This document shows, piece after piece, positions 16,992 to 24,519 of a stretch of DNA of 41,846 nt. A model generated the notes under the pieces. It saw only the letters and a list, made by a program, of their open reading frames with translations. It searched no databases and was not told the DNA's origin. Source of the DNA: Treponema sp. (lineage in GTDB: Bacteria > Spirochaetota > Spirochaetia > Treponematales > Treponemataceae); NCBI GenBank assembly GCA_017534445.1, contig JAFXWC010000011.1, forward strand, positions 1 to 41,846, read 5' to 3'. Position 1 is the first letter of the stretch; every line of letters starts with the position of its first letter. The position numbers were made by a program, and so were the translations under genes.

Positions 16992-17160
16992 CTCGTCACC
17001 GCCCTTCCGCCCTTCGCTAACGCTCATTGCCGCTGCGCGGCAACTAAAGGGGCTCCACGGCGGCGTAGGCCGCATAAAAAAAATCCCTCCATGGATTTTT
17101 TTATGATTGCAGAATTGCCTTGCAATTCTGCAGGTTGCAAAGCCGCCATCCATGGCTCGT
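16992..17160. repeat. Dispersed hairpin repeat, copy C, with a hairpin array
   Basis: Positions 16992-17070 match copies A and B, with hairpin TTGCCGC-TGC-GCGGCAA. Then follows a 13-bp A/T hairpin with loop CTCCAT (17073-17105), a perfect 11-bp hairpin TGCAGAATTGC/GCAATTCTGCA with loop CTT (17108-17132) and a CCATCCATGG segment near 17147. The surrounding 16858-17443 has no convincing gene. It also holds long inverted repeats at 17239-17281 (TTGCCGGG/CCCCGGCAA) and 17312-17334 (ATTCCCGCA/TGCGGGAAT). Confidence 0.6.
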
Positions 17161-17311
17161 TACTGTTTGGCAAGAAAGAAAAACATAAATATTTTTTTCA
17201 TGGAACAATAAAACCGCCTCACAAACGACCACAGGTCATTGCCGGGCTCACTGGAAACTGCCTTGCGAAAGCCCCGGCAATCTTTAAAACCACATCTACT
17301 TAAGGTTAAAG

Positions 17312-17334
17312 ATTCCCGCATCAAGTGCGGGAAT
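17312..17334. repeat. REP-like hairpin GATTCCCGC type
   Basis: Perfect 9-bp stem ATTCCCGCA/TGCGGGAAT with loop TCAAG, followed by GAC. The outline resembles the GTCA...TGAC family at the window start. It sits downstream of the SUMF1-domain gene (leftward) and has no T run, so it is not a clear terminator. Confidence 0.5.
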
Positions 17335-17343
17335 GACAACACT

Positions 17344-17452
17344 TTGGCTAAGGGGTTTACTGAGCGGCACCCAACTTCCGCGAATGCGGAAGCTGTATAT
17401 AATTTCCTTGCAGGACTTTCGTATTTCTTTTTGGCTAAGGGGGTTACTGAGC
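17344..17452. repeat. 23-bp direct repeat that copies the 3' end of the SUMF1-domain gene
   Basis: TGGCTAAGGGGTTTACTGAGCGG at 17344-17366 recurs with one change at 17430-17452, about 86 bp away. The second copy spans the stop codon of the lipoprotein gene. The first may be a leftover of a duplicated or recombined gene end. Confidence 0.55.
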
Positions 17453-18319
17453 GGAGCGAACCACGCGGAAGCCAGGGTGGAGGCGGTAGTTGGGGGAGCA
17501 GTCGCCCCGGTACGCAACAGAACAGATGGGAGCGTCATCGTACCAGCTGCCACCACGGAGAACGCGGCTGGAGCCAGACGACGCGCCAGTAGAAAGTGTG
17601 CTTGCGCTTATGCTGCCGTACCAGTCCCAGCACCATTCCCATACGTTGCCGCTCATGTCGTAAAGGTTAAGGTTGTTCTTTGCCTTTGTCTTTACATCAT
17701 GTGTCGTTGAACTGCTATTTTCTGTATACCATGCAACATCGCCTATTATGTCACTACCGCTGTAATCAGTCTGTCCACTGTTGGTTATGTTACCACCGCG
17801 GGCAAAGTATTCCCATTCAGCTTCTGTTGGCAAGCGGTAGCCGTTTGCGCTAAAGTCGCATTCTGCCGCATTCCACGTATCATCGTTGCTTGTGGGAACC
17901 GTAACATCGTCGGAAAAATCCACTCCGCTAACTGTGTAGCAGGGAGTTAAATTCTCAGTAAGACTCCTCTTGTTGCAGTAGGTTATGGCATCATACCAGC
18001 TTACCTGCTCCACCGGCTTGTTTGTACCGGAAAAATAGCTTGGGTTGCTTCCCATAACAGACTGGTATTCTTCCTGCGTTACCTCGTGGTCACTGCACCA
18101 CCTTGCCCAAATGGTTACGGTGCGCCCGTCTATAAAGACCTGGGAGCCTGTTATGCCGTTTGACACAGTTAAGACATTGTCCCCACTCTCCGCAACAGGG
18201 GCTTCATAGTCATCAGAGCCACCGCCCCCTCCACCGCCGCAGGAAAACAACAAAAGGCAAAGGGCACAGGCTACAAGTACCCCCCCCCGACACCATACAC
18301 AAAACAAGTTCTTTTTCAT
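17444..18319 (-). CDS. SUMF1/FGE-domain lipoprotein with G9 tract
   Basis: A 291-residue lipoprotein. The signal peptide ends in the lipobox LFSC with Cys27, followed by seven glycines. From about residue 60 to the end runs a formylglycine-generating-enzyme-like (SUMF1) domain: DHEVTQEEYQSVMG, NKPVEQVSWYDAITYCN, GYRLPTEAEWEYFARGG, LYDMSGNVWEWCWDWYG, RVLRGGSW, GFRVVRS. Of the two catalytic cysteines of true FGE, the second is at ICSVAYRG but the first position is Asp (WYDD), so sulfatase activation is unlikely and ligand binding or another role is possible. Codons 11-14 contain nine consecutive G. The ATG at 18319 has GGAGAG eight bases upstream; a TTG at 18331 is less likely. Confidence 0.85.
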   Translation of the reverse strand: MKKNLFCVWCRGGVLVACALCLLLFSCGGGGGGGSDDYEAPVAESGDNVLTVSNGITGSQVFIDGRTVTIWARWCSDHEVTQEEYQSVMGSNPSYFSGTNKPVEQVSWYDAITYCNKRSLTENLTPCYTVSGVDFSDDVTVPTSNDDTWNAAECDFSANGYRLPTEAEWEYFARGGNITNSGQTDYSGSDIIGDVAWYTENSSSTTHDVKTKAKNNLNLYDMSGNVWEWCWDWYGSISASTLSTGASSGSSRVLRGGSWYDDAPICSVAYRGDCSPNYRLHPGFRVVRSAQ

Positions 18320-18342
18320 AATGCTCTCCAAAACATTTTAAT

Positions 18343-18371
18343 AATATAAACTTAACTTAATTATTGCACAA
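18343..18371 (-). promoter_or_regulatory. Promoter for the SUMF1-domain lipoprotein
   Basis: On the minus strand TTGTGC (18371-18366), a 17-bp spacer and TATATT (18348-18343) lie 23 bases before the ATG. In contrast to several other genes here, this leaves a leader with a proper Shine-Dalgarno. Confidence 0.45.
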
Positions 18372-18418
18372 AATTAGTCATTTTTCAATTATTGCTTAAG
18401 AAAATTACATTGGCAATC

Positions 18419-18772
18419 TCAAAACCGGAATTCTTTATCAGAAATAAGCTTTAAAACTGCTTCAACAAGTTTTTTATAGTTTTCTTCAGAAAGTTTTCCA
18501 ACTTTTCTGTCAAAACAAAATTTATTTACCGCACCGAAAAGATGTATTACTGAGACTGAATCTTTTGAAAGACCTGTTTCTTCTTTTTTAAAAAGAATAT
18601 TGGGCTCGTAATCGGCCCTATCTAGATTTGAAGTAAATGGAATAACAAGAGCTGTATTCAAGTCTTTTATTCCTAGCAAATCATTTTGCATTATTACCGC
18701 AGGACGAACTTTTGAGGGGAGACTTCCGACTGGTTCACCAAAATCAATAAGCCAGATTTCACCATGTGTCAT
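18419..18772 (-). CDS. PemK/MazF-type toxin
   Basis: A 117-residue protein of the PemK/MazF ribonuclease-toxin family. The signature GEIWLIDFGEPVGS, then KVRPAVIMQND with the conserved Arg-Pro, and ALVIPFTSN are all present. Such toxins cut mRNA at short sequence motifs and stop growth. The C-terminal helix LSEENYKKLVEAVLKLI is typical. The ATG overlaps the 3' end of the upstream antitoxin gene by 14 bp, the usual translational coupling. Confidence 0.85.
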   Translation of the reverse strand: MTHGEIWLIDFGEPVGSLPSKVRPAVIMQNDLLGIKDLNTALVIPFTSNLDRADYEPNILFKKEETGLSKDSVSVIHLFGAVNKFCFDRKVGKLSEENYKKLVEAVLKLISDKEFRF

Positions 18773-18956
18773 CTTTTAGTTCCTCCCACATTGCGTTCAT
18801 GGAAGTTCTTGTCATATCTTTTTCTAATTCTGTATAATCTTCGGTAGGACGTTTTGATTTTAATGATTCAAGCATTTTACCCATCAAAATGATGGTCTGT
18901 TCATACGAAAGAGAAAGCACTTGTTCTGAAAAATCTGCAAAAGCCAAATCTGACAT
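18759..18956 (-). CDS. Antitoxin partner of the PemK/MazF toxin
   Basis: A 65-residue acidic protein directly upstream of and overlapping the toxin gene. The N-terminal helix FADFSEQVLSLSYEQTIILMGKMLESL could be a dimerisation or DNA-binding part. The C-terminal half is charged and likely wraps the toxin. It is not a recognisable MazE by sequence; the assignment is by position and size. The ATG at 18956 is chosen because AGGGGG lies upstream and an upstream extension would run into repeat DNA. Confidence 0.7.
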   Translation of the reverse strand: MSDLAFADFSEQVLSLSYEQTIILMGKMLESLKSKRPTEDYTELEKDMTRTSMNAMWEELKDDTW

Positions 18957-19259
18957 ATTTGTACCCCCTTTACCTAATATCATACCACAAACACCATAAA
19001 ATTCAATCGTATTTTCCTTTAGCATCCCCAAGCGCGGCAGGGATTGGAGCACCGTCGAAGGCGTTCCCCGCTTGCGGGGAATGGAGCGAAAGCGGAAGTG
19101 CGGAAAGCCCACACACGGGGCACAGCTTCTTCTTTAATAAAACTGCCGGTTAAAATACAAAAGTGCCGCCATAATAAGGAAGAAATAAAAGCGCTAAAGA
19201 TAAAAACTGGCTTTCCGATAAGAAAAGAAAGAATTCGTTTTATAAATTTGGGAGGACTT
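18957..19259. other. Intergenic region with GC-rich hairpin
   Basis: This 303-bp gap separates the divergent antitoxin and DUF2259 genes. The clearest structure is TTCCCCGC/GCGGGGAA at 19064-19081. Around it are GGATTGGAGC and GGAATGGAGCG segments that resemble parts of the element at 22863-23010. I found no strong promoter pair for either gene and no convincing open frame. Confidence 0.45.
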
Positions 19260-19964
19260 ATGAAAAGAATTGTTGCTTCACTCGCGCTTTTTTTGTGCGC
19301 ACTCCTTCTTGGCCCCGCAACTGTCTTTGCCGGCGACGCAGCCGTTTTTTCCAATATAGGTTTTTCTTCAGACGGGAAGTATTACATATTCGGCCAGTAC
19401 GGTAAGCTGGACAAAACTTACGAAGCCTGGGCAGAAATATACACAGTAGACGTAGCGGGAAACGTTTTCGTAAAGAACGAAGTCTACAAGACAAAAAACA
19501 CGTCCGGTTCTGGCAAGAACGCTTATGACAACCTCTTAAAAAAGAATTCATCAAAAATCAACAAGTACAACTGCTCCAAAAGACAGATTCCCCTTTACGT
19601 GCGCGAAAGCAACACAAAGGATCCGGGCGAAGCAATTATTTTCAAAGACTTTGACGGTTCAGAGGAACTGGGAGAAGACATCTACTACAACATAAAGCTT
19701 GTCTGCAAAAAGTCATGGGACAGAGGCCCTTCCCTACAGTCAAGTTTCTACATCAACCTTGAAAAAAAGGATTCAGAAGGAAACGTAATCTATTCAAGAA
19801 AGGTAGGAACCCCAGACTACTGGAGGCCAAACATAACTTCCTACAGAATAGACAGAATCTTTACGGATCCGGCCGGAAAAAGCCTTGTCTTTATTGTAGA
19901 AAAGACCCTCAAGGACGACAAGGGAACTTCCATCCGCTACATGGTTGAAACAATCCGTCTTTAA
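19260..19964 (+). CDS. DUF2259-like secreted protein
   Basis: A 234-residue protein with a classical signal peptide (MKRIVASLALFLCALLLG, cleavage near VFA-GD at about residue 24). It then reads NIGFSSDGKYYIFGQYG, with DGKYY and the following AEIYTVDVAGNVF pattern as in DUF2259 predicted secreted proteins (COG5497). It is probably periplasmic and of unknown function. GGAGG at 19251-19255 fixes the ATG at 19260; a longer in-frame reading back to 19044 runs through repeat DNA and is rejected. A strong terminator follows. Confidence 0.8.
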   Translation: MKRIVASLALFLCALLLGPATVFAGDAAVFSNIGFSSDGKYYIFGQYGKLDKTYEAWAEIYTVDVAGNVFVKNEVYKTKNTSGSGKNAYDNLLKKNSSKINKYNCSKRQIPLYVRESNTKDPGEAIIFKDFDGSEELGEDIYYNIKLVCKKSWDRGPSLQSSFYINLEKKDSEGNVIYSRKVGTPDYWRPNITSYRIDRIFTDPAGKSLVFIVEKTLKDDKGTSIRYMVETIRL

Positions 19965-20036
19965 ATTTGTAAATCTTTTGGTGGGAGGCAACTTAACAAC
20001 CTGCTTTTACTTAAGTTGTCGTCTAAAGATAGATTT

Positions 20037-20080
20037 ATGCGGTATATGCGCCTGCCTTTTGCATATACCGCATTTTTTTT
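20037..20080 (+). terminator. Strong Rho-independent terminator
   Basis: A perfect 13-bp stem ATGCGGTATATGC (20037-20049) pairs with GCATATACCGCAT (20061-20073) around an 11-base loop. Eight T (20073-20080) follow. It closes the DUF2259 transcript. A second, shorter stem CAACTTAA/TTAAGTTG lies just upstream (about 19989-20019). Confidence 0.9.
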
Positions 20081-20095
20081 GCCCTTTACAGTCCC

Positions 20096-20124
20096 TTGAT
20101 TTTTAAGTAAAATCACATTATAAA
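20096..20124 (+). promoter_or_regulatory. Promoter for the ECF S-component
   Basis: TTGATT (20096-20101), a 17-bp spacer and TATAAA (20119-20124) lie downstream of the terminator and about 33 bases before the ATG at 20158. The terminator is therefore not part of this gene's leader, and I see no riboswitch. Confidence 0.6.
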
Positions 20125-20157
20125 TTAAAAATCACCAGAGTTTTACAGAGGCTTTTT

Positions 20158-20808
20158 ATGGAAAAAACAAACCGCTCAATAAACTATAAAATCGCGCTTA
20201 CGGGCGTATTCGGGGCACTCAGCGTAGTATTAAGCTTTACCCCCCTCGGCTACATACAGATAGGCCTCCTTGCCATAACCATAATGCACATCCCGGTAAT
20301 CCTTGCCGTAATACTTGCAGGCCTTGTCCCGGGAGTAAGCGTAGGCCTCATATTCGGTCTTTCAAGCCTAATTAGGGCAGCCCAAACAGGAAGCCCTTTC
20401 TTTATAAACCCGCTCTGCTCTGTTTTGCCAAGAATGATTTTCCCGGTGGCAGCCTGGGCAATCTGCAAGCTCTTTAACCGCTTTCCGGGAGTCTCAAAAG
20501 TTCTGTCCGGTTCCATAGCGGCAGCAATTGGCACCCTTTGCCACACACTAATCGTAATGGCAGCCCTTTACATCTTCTATGCGGAACCTCTTCTGCAGGG
20601 AATGAAAGGTGCAATGGAACAGTTCGGCTTTTCTACGGACAATCTTTCCCCGGTCGGAGGCTTCATCGCAATAATCGCATGTACGCTTGCCACAAACGGA
20701 ATCTGGGAAATAATAACGGCTACAATAATCGTTGCAACAGTGCTGACTTCAATTTATGCCGTAAAGAACAAAAAATCAAAGCTTAGTAAAATCGAAGAAC
20801 TTCAGTAA
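20158..20808 (+). CDS. ECF transporter S component (PanT-like, substrate uncertain)
   Basis: A 216-residue integral membrane protein with about six membrane segments, the size of an energy-coupling-factor substrate-binding subunit. The N-terminal ALTGVFGALSVVLSFTPLGYIQIG, then IMHIPVILA and IFGLSSLIRAAQTGSPFF, resemble the group often annotated as pantothenate or other vitamin S-components. It would bind a vitamin-like substrate and work with a shared EcfA/EcfT module located elsewhere. AGAGG upstream of the ATG acts as ribosome site. Its stop is three bases from the stop of convergent pth. Confidence 0.8.
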   Translation: MEKTNRSINYKIALTGVFGALSVVLSFTPLGYIQIGLLAITIMHIPVILAVILAGLVPGVSVGLIFGLSSLIRAAQTGSPFFINPLCSVLPRMIFPVAAWAICKLFNRFPGVSKVLSGSIAAAIGTLCHTLIVMAALYIFYAEPLLQGMKGAMEQFGFSTDNLSPVGGFIAIIACTLATNGIWEIITATIIVATVLTSIYAVKNKKSKLSKIEELQ

Positions 20809-20811
20809 CCG

Positions 20812-21465
20812 CTATTCCACAAGCTTCTTCTTTCCCCACTCTCCCAAAAGATTGTGGGCATCCTTTGCGGTAAGAACCTTTGCAAAAAGGGGATGCGTCA
20901 TCTCAAAGACCTGGCTCATAAGAATTGCCTCGTCCCCTGCAAATTTGCCAAGGACATAATCCGCAACAGAACCGTTGGTGCACTTTCCAACGCCAAAGCG
21001 CAGCCTCCAAAAGTCAGCAGTACCAAGCACCGCTTTTACAGAACGCAAACCGTTATGCCCTCCAAGGCCACCGCCCCACTTTAGGCTAACAAAGCCCGGC
21101 GCAAGCTCTATCTCGTCGTGCACAATCAAAATGTCTTCCGGCGGAATCTTAAAGAAACGGGCCGCTTCCCCAACCGCATCCCCGCTCAAATTCATGTAGG
21201 TAAGGGGCTTCATAAAATAGATCTTTGAGGGTGCCCCTGCAGGAACAGGAAGGGAACCGTCGGCACGAGGCTTTAAAAAGCCCCATTCCAAAAGCCAAGC
21301 AAGAAAAACATCGTAGTCAACGGCAGCAAAATCAGACTTGTACTTGTTTTGCCAGCTAATTCTCTGCGAAAAAGGCAGTGAATCTTCAAACATCCAGGCC
21401 GTATTGTGCCTGGTATGCTCATACTCATGCCCATAGTTTCCCAAAAACGCAACAAGTTGAATCAT
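20812..21465 (-). CDS. pth: Peptidyl-tRNA hydrolase
   Basis: A 217-residue Pth that releases tRNA from stalled peptidyl-tRNA. Conserved parts are FLGNYGHEYEHTRHN (with the catalytic His in TRHN), KPLTYMNLSG, IVHDEIELAPG (catalytic Asp) and GGLGGHNGLRSV. An insert of about 25 residues (from YKSDFAAVDYD to KPRADGSLP) before the KPLTYMN motif makes it longer than the usual 190. The ATG at 21465 lies two bases after the stop of the upstream DUF1015 gene, so translation is probably coupled. A GTG at 21486 would overlap that gene. Confidence 0.93.
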   Translation of the reverse strand: MIQLVAFLGNYGHEYEHTRHNTAWMFEDSLPFSQRISWQNKYKSDFAAVDYDVFLAWLLEWGFLKPRADGSLPVPAGAPSKIYFMKPLTYMNLSGDAVGEAARFFKIPPEDILIVHDEIELAPGFVSLKWGGGLGGHNGLRSVKAVLGTADFWRLRFGVGKCTNGSVADYVLGKFAGDEAILMSQVFEMTHPLFAKVLTAKDAHNLLGEWGKKKLVE

Positions 21466-21467
21466 GG

Positions 21468-22799
21468 CTAGAAAAGTCTCCTGCACTCAAGGTAAAAGCG
21501 TTTTTCGCTGGCCTCTCCCATACTAAAGCTCTTTCTTGGCAAGGGGCCTGTCTTGTTGATTGTTGCAAAGAAAGAATCCTTGGCAACAGGTGGCAAAAGA
21601 ATTGTTACGTTCCCCTCTTTTGCACCCAAGCGGAAGACTTCCCCGCTTCCGTGTATATAGTCAATCTCTATTGCCTTACCAGAAGAATTTCTTTCTTTTA
21701 TAAAGTCATCAAGAAGGGGCTGAATCTTGCTAACAAGAAGCTCCTTTACGCCAGTCTTGCAAAGAAGATAGCTTGTCTTTCCACAGGCAGTATAGACAAG
21801 GCCAAAGTTTCCACCGGAAGATGCAACTTCTTTCTCCAGCTCCCTCTGGTCCTTTGCAAAAGAAACAGAAGCATTCATTTTGTCCTTCAAAAATCCTTCA
21901 AGTTCATCCTTATCCGCACCCAAAACAACGCGGTGAATAGGCTCAAAGGTAAGACCCTGGTCATAAATGTTAACAATTTCTGCAAGGGCATAGCGCACAG
22001 GGCAAGCTGCAATTTCTTCATCACTCTTTCCCAATGCCTTAAGCTCTGCCTTGTATTCATCCCAAACAGCCTTAGCCGTGGCAAGCGAATGGTTTCCGTC
22101 TCCTACCGCAAACATAAAGGCACTTCCGTCAGAGTCCGTATTTTTCTGCTTTAATTTGCCAAGAGAATCCTTAACCAAAGAAAGCTCATCATCAGAAGAA
22201 AGGGCCCAGCCTGTAATAGAACCGCTTTCAAGCATAAGGTCGCCTGAATAAACAGGGGCCTTTTTCTTTGCGGCCTCCCCTGCACGCTCAACAAGAAGCC
22301 TTTCCGGGTCGTTCACCAAAAGCATTATGTGGGGGCTTTCAAGAGGTGCGCCCTTCCTAATCTCCTTACGCGGAGGAATGCGGTCAACAATGGTGGCTTC
22401 CGTAGCGCGTATAAGGCTCTTGCTAAAGGGCTTCCACTCGTAGGAATCAAGGTCTACCGCACACAAAAGGCCTTTCCTTACCCTGCCAAAAGCAGTTTTT
22501 CTTTCTATATAAATGCATTCATTTTTTGGCGCATCAAAAACACCTTCCTTCAAATATGAATCCATGGCCGAATGAATTTTCTTTATGCGCTCAGCCTTAT
22601 CTGGGCTGGAAAGATAAACCTCCGGCAAAATTAAGTTCAAGGTAGAAGGCTTTCCACAAGTTGCCTTTTCCGCATTTTCCCAATAAGAAATATCCTGGGT
22701 AAACTGATCACATGCAATAACGCACCAAGTCTTTAAATCCTTATCCTTTGGCAGAAGAACTTCAGGCACTGCCAGACCATATTCAGCAAAATTATTCAT
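21468..22799 (-). CDS. DUF1015-family protein
   Basis: A 443-residue soluble protein of the DUF1015 (COG4198) family, whose activity I cannot state with confidence. Recognisable parts are the N-terminal CDQFTQDISYWE, VDRIPPR, FMFAVGDGNHSLATAKA at about residues 227-243, EIVNIYDQGLTFEPIHRVV and the C-terminal KSFSMGEASEKRFYLE. Length is normal. It is upstream of pth by two bases. A TATACT box at 22811-22806 ends six bases before the ATG with no clear -35 and no Shine-Dalgarno, another candidate for leaderless initiation. Confidence 0.85.
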   Translation of the reverse strand: MNNFAEYGLAVPEVLLPKDKDLKTWCVIACDQFTQDISYWENAEKATCGKPSTLNLILPEVYLSSPDKAERIKKIHSAMDSYLKEGVFDAPKNECIYIERKTAFGRVRKGLLCAVDLDSYEWKPFSKSLIRATEATIVDRIPPRKEIRKGAPLESPHIMLLVNDPERLLVERAGEAAKKKAPVYSGDLMLESGSITGWALSSDDELSLVKDSLGKLKQKNTDSDGSAFMFAVGDGNHSLATAKAVWDEYKAELKALGKSDEEIAACPVRYALAEIVNIYDQGLTFEPIHRVVLGADKDELEGFLKDKMNASVSFAKDQRELEKEVASSGGNFGLVYTACGKTSYLLCKTGVKELLVSKIQPLLDDFIKERNSSGKAIEIDYIHGSGEVFRLGAKEGNVTILLPPVAKDSFFATINKTGPLPRKSFSMGEASEKRFYLECRRLF

Positions 22800-22862
22800 G
22801 CAAAGAGTATACCCCCATTTCCAAATTTATGCTATACTATCCTTAACTTATGCAATAATGCA

Positions 22863-23010
22863 GGAAATCAATTTTGGGCGCAGCGGAAGGGAAATCCGGC
22901 GGAAAACACGCATTGGAGCGGAACGAACGCAGTGAGTTTAATTTCCTATTCCGCGACACCGCGGGTTTTCAGACGGATTTGACTGGGAGCGGAGCCCAAA
23001 ATTGATTTCC
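22863..23010. mobile_element. MITE-like element with perfect 17-bp terminal inverted repeats
   Basis: GGAAATCAATTTTGGGC (22863-22879) and its exact reverse complement GCCCAAAATTGATTTCC (22994-23010) bound a 148-bp non-coding segment. The left end is shared with the element at 1633-1808. No target duplication is obvious. The right end lies 15 bp before the rpoN start codon, and a possible extended -10 (TGCTATACT, 22830-22838) lies just upstream of the element. The whole element would then be in the rpoN 5' leader as a large hairpin. Confidence 0.65.
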
Positions 23011-23025
23011 GTTGGTTAAAGTGAC

Positions 23026-24516
23026 ATGGCGGCAATAGATTTTCAGCAGACATTAAAACAGTCTCAGCTTCAAGTGATGAGCCAAAAGCAGATTCAGGCA
23101 ATGAATTTGCTTGCAATGGGCACAACCGACCTGCGCGAAGAAATCTACAAGCAGGCAAAAGAAAACCCGGCCCTGGAAGTAAGGGAAAGAGACTTTACCC
23201 TAAGCAAGAAAAAGCCAGGCTCAAACAGAACAGACTCAACAAGAGTAACAGGCAATGTTAGCCAAAGCGCCCAAGAAGCAAGCAACACTTACCAGCAGGC
23301 ACTTGAATCAAAACAAGAATTCAGAAAAAGCCTCAAGGCCAACCTGCTAAGCCAGCTTCACATGGAAAACCTCTCCAAAGAAGAAATGGACCTTGGAGAA
23401 AAGCTAATCTACAACCTCTCCGACAAAGGCTTCCACATGCTCTCCCCCATCTCCTTTATAGACAAGGACCATCCGGAACAAAAGACGGAAATGCTAGAAA
23501 AAATCATTTCCCTAATCCAGTCATTTTCCCCCGAAGGCTGCTGCACAAAAAATTCAGAGGAAAGCCTTTACGTACAGGCAAAGCTAAAAGACAAGAACCA
23601 GCACCTTGCCCTCTTCATCCTTAACGGCCGACTAGATTTTATAAACCCGCCGCTTGCAGACAGGGCAACAAAAAGAATCATCTCCTACCTTGGCGAACAA
23701 AAAAAGATGTTCGCGCTAAAAGAAGACGATGAAATTTCAAAGATAGAGCTTTCAGACGTTACGGAAGATTCAGTGCAAAAGGCAATAGACTTTATCCGCA
23801 CCCTTACCCCCTTCCCCGCACAGGAATTCGGCAGCAAGGAAGCACATTACGTTGCCCCGGACATTTACGTAGAAGAAGCTTTTTCCGCAAACGAAGGCGA
23901 ATCCTTACCGGAAGAAGACTTTTCCAAAGGCATCGTGGTTAGCAAAGGCTCCAGCCCACAAGCAACAGTCTGGAAAGTCCGCACCGCAAAAGACAGGCTC
24001 CCCGCCCTAAGCATAGACAAAACCTTCGAAGAATACGCAGACTCAAAAAACAAAGCCGTAACAGAAGGAATAAAAAAAGCCCGCGATTTTATAGAAAGCA
24101 TCCAGTACCGCCAAGACACACTTCTTAGCGCAGTTTGCGTAATCGTAAAAATGCAGCATGAATTTTTCAAGAAAGGTCCAGGCAACCTTGCAGCCCTAAA
24201 GCAAAAAGACGTGGCAGACATACTTGGAGTTCACGAAACAACAATTTCCCGAATGGCAAACAGCAAGTACATCCAGTGCCAGTGGGGCTTGTTCGAAGTA
24301 AAATATTTCTTTACAAACGCAGTCTCAGACACAAGCAAAGACCAGGTGCTCTTCCAAATAAAACAGATTCTCGAAGAACACAAAAACGACTCAAAAAAAC
24401 TGAGCGACCAAAAAGTTGCAGATGCCCTCGCCGCAAAGGGAATAAATGTTGCCCGCCGCACCGTTGCAAAATACAGGGCGCAGCTCAACATAGAATCATC
24501 CTACAACAGGCAGTAA
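23026..24516 (+). CDS. rpoN: RNA polymerase sigma-54 factor
   Basis: A 496-residue sigma-54. The N-terminal activator-interaction region begins QLQVMSQKQIQAMNLLAM at about residue 15. The core-binding region covers the middle. The C-terminal DNA-binding region ends with the RpoN box ARRTVAKYR at residues 476-484, and the upstream helix-turn-helix is LGVHETTISRMANSKYIQC. It directs activator-dependent transcription from -24/-12 promoters such as that at 2282-2298. No strong Shine-Dalgarno precedes the ATG (GGTTAAAGTGAC). The stop is three bases from the stop of the convergent DUF4230 gene. Confidence 0.95.
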   Translation: MAAIDFQQTLKQSQLQVMSQKQIQAMNLLAMGTTDLREEIYKQAKENPALEVRERDFTLSKKKPGSNRTDSTRVTGNVSQSAQEASNTYQQALESKQEFRKSLKANLLSQLHMENLSKEEMDLGEKLIYNLSDKGFHMLSPISFIDKDHPEQKTEMLEKIISLIQSFSPEGCCTKNSEESLYVQAKLKDKNQHLALFILNGRLDFINPPLADRATKRIISYLGEQKKMFALKEDDEISKIELSDVTEDSVQKAIDFIRTLTPFPAQEFGSKEAHYVAPDIYVEEAFSANEGESLPEEDFSKGIVVSKGSSPQATVWKVRTAKDRLPALSIDKTFEEYADSKNKAVTEGIKKARDFIESIQYRQDTLLSAVCVIVKMQHEFFKKGPGNLAALKQKDVADILGVHETTISRMANSKYIQCQWGLFEVKYFFTNAVSDTSKDQVLFQIKQILEEHKNDSKKLSDQKVADALAAKGINVARRTVAKYRAQLNIESSYNRQ

Positions 24517-24519
24517 AAA

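Noticed and set aside
19044..19259. N-terminal extension of the DUF2259 gene
   Set aside because: The in-frame extension runs through repeat DNA, while the ATG at 19260 has a good Shine-Dalgarno and begins a clear signal peptide.
19965..20157. Riboswitch upstream of the ECF S-component
   Set aside because: The strong hairpin is a terminator of the DUF2259 gene, and a separate promoter lies between it and the ECF gene, leaving a short unstructured leader.
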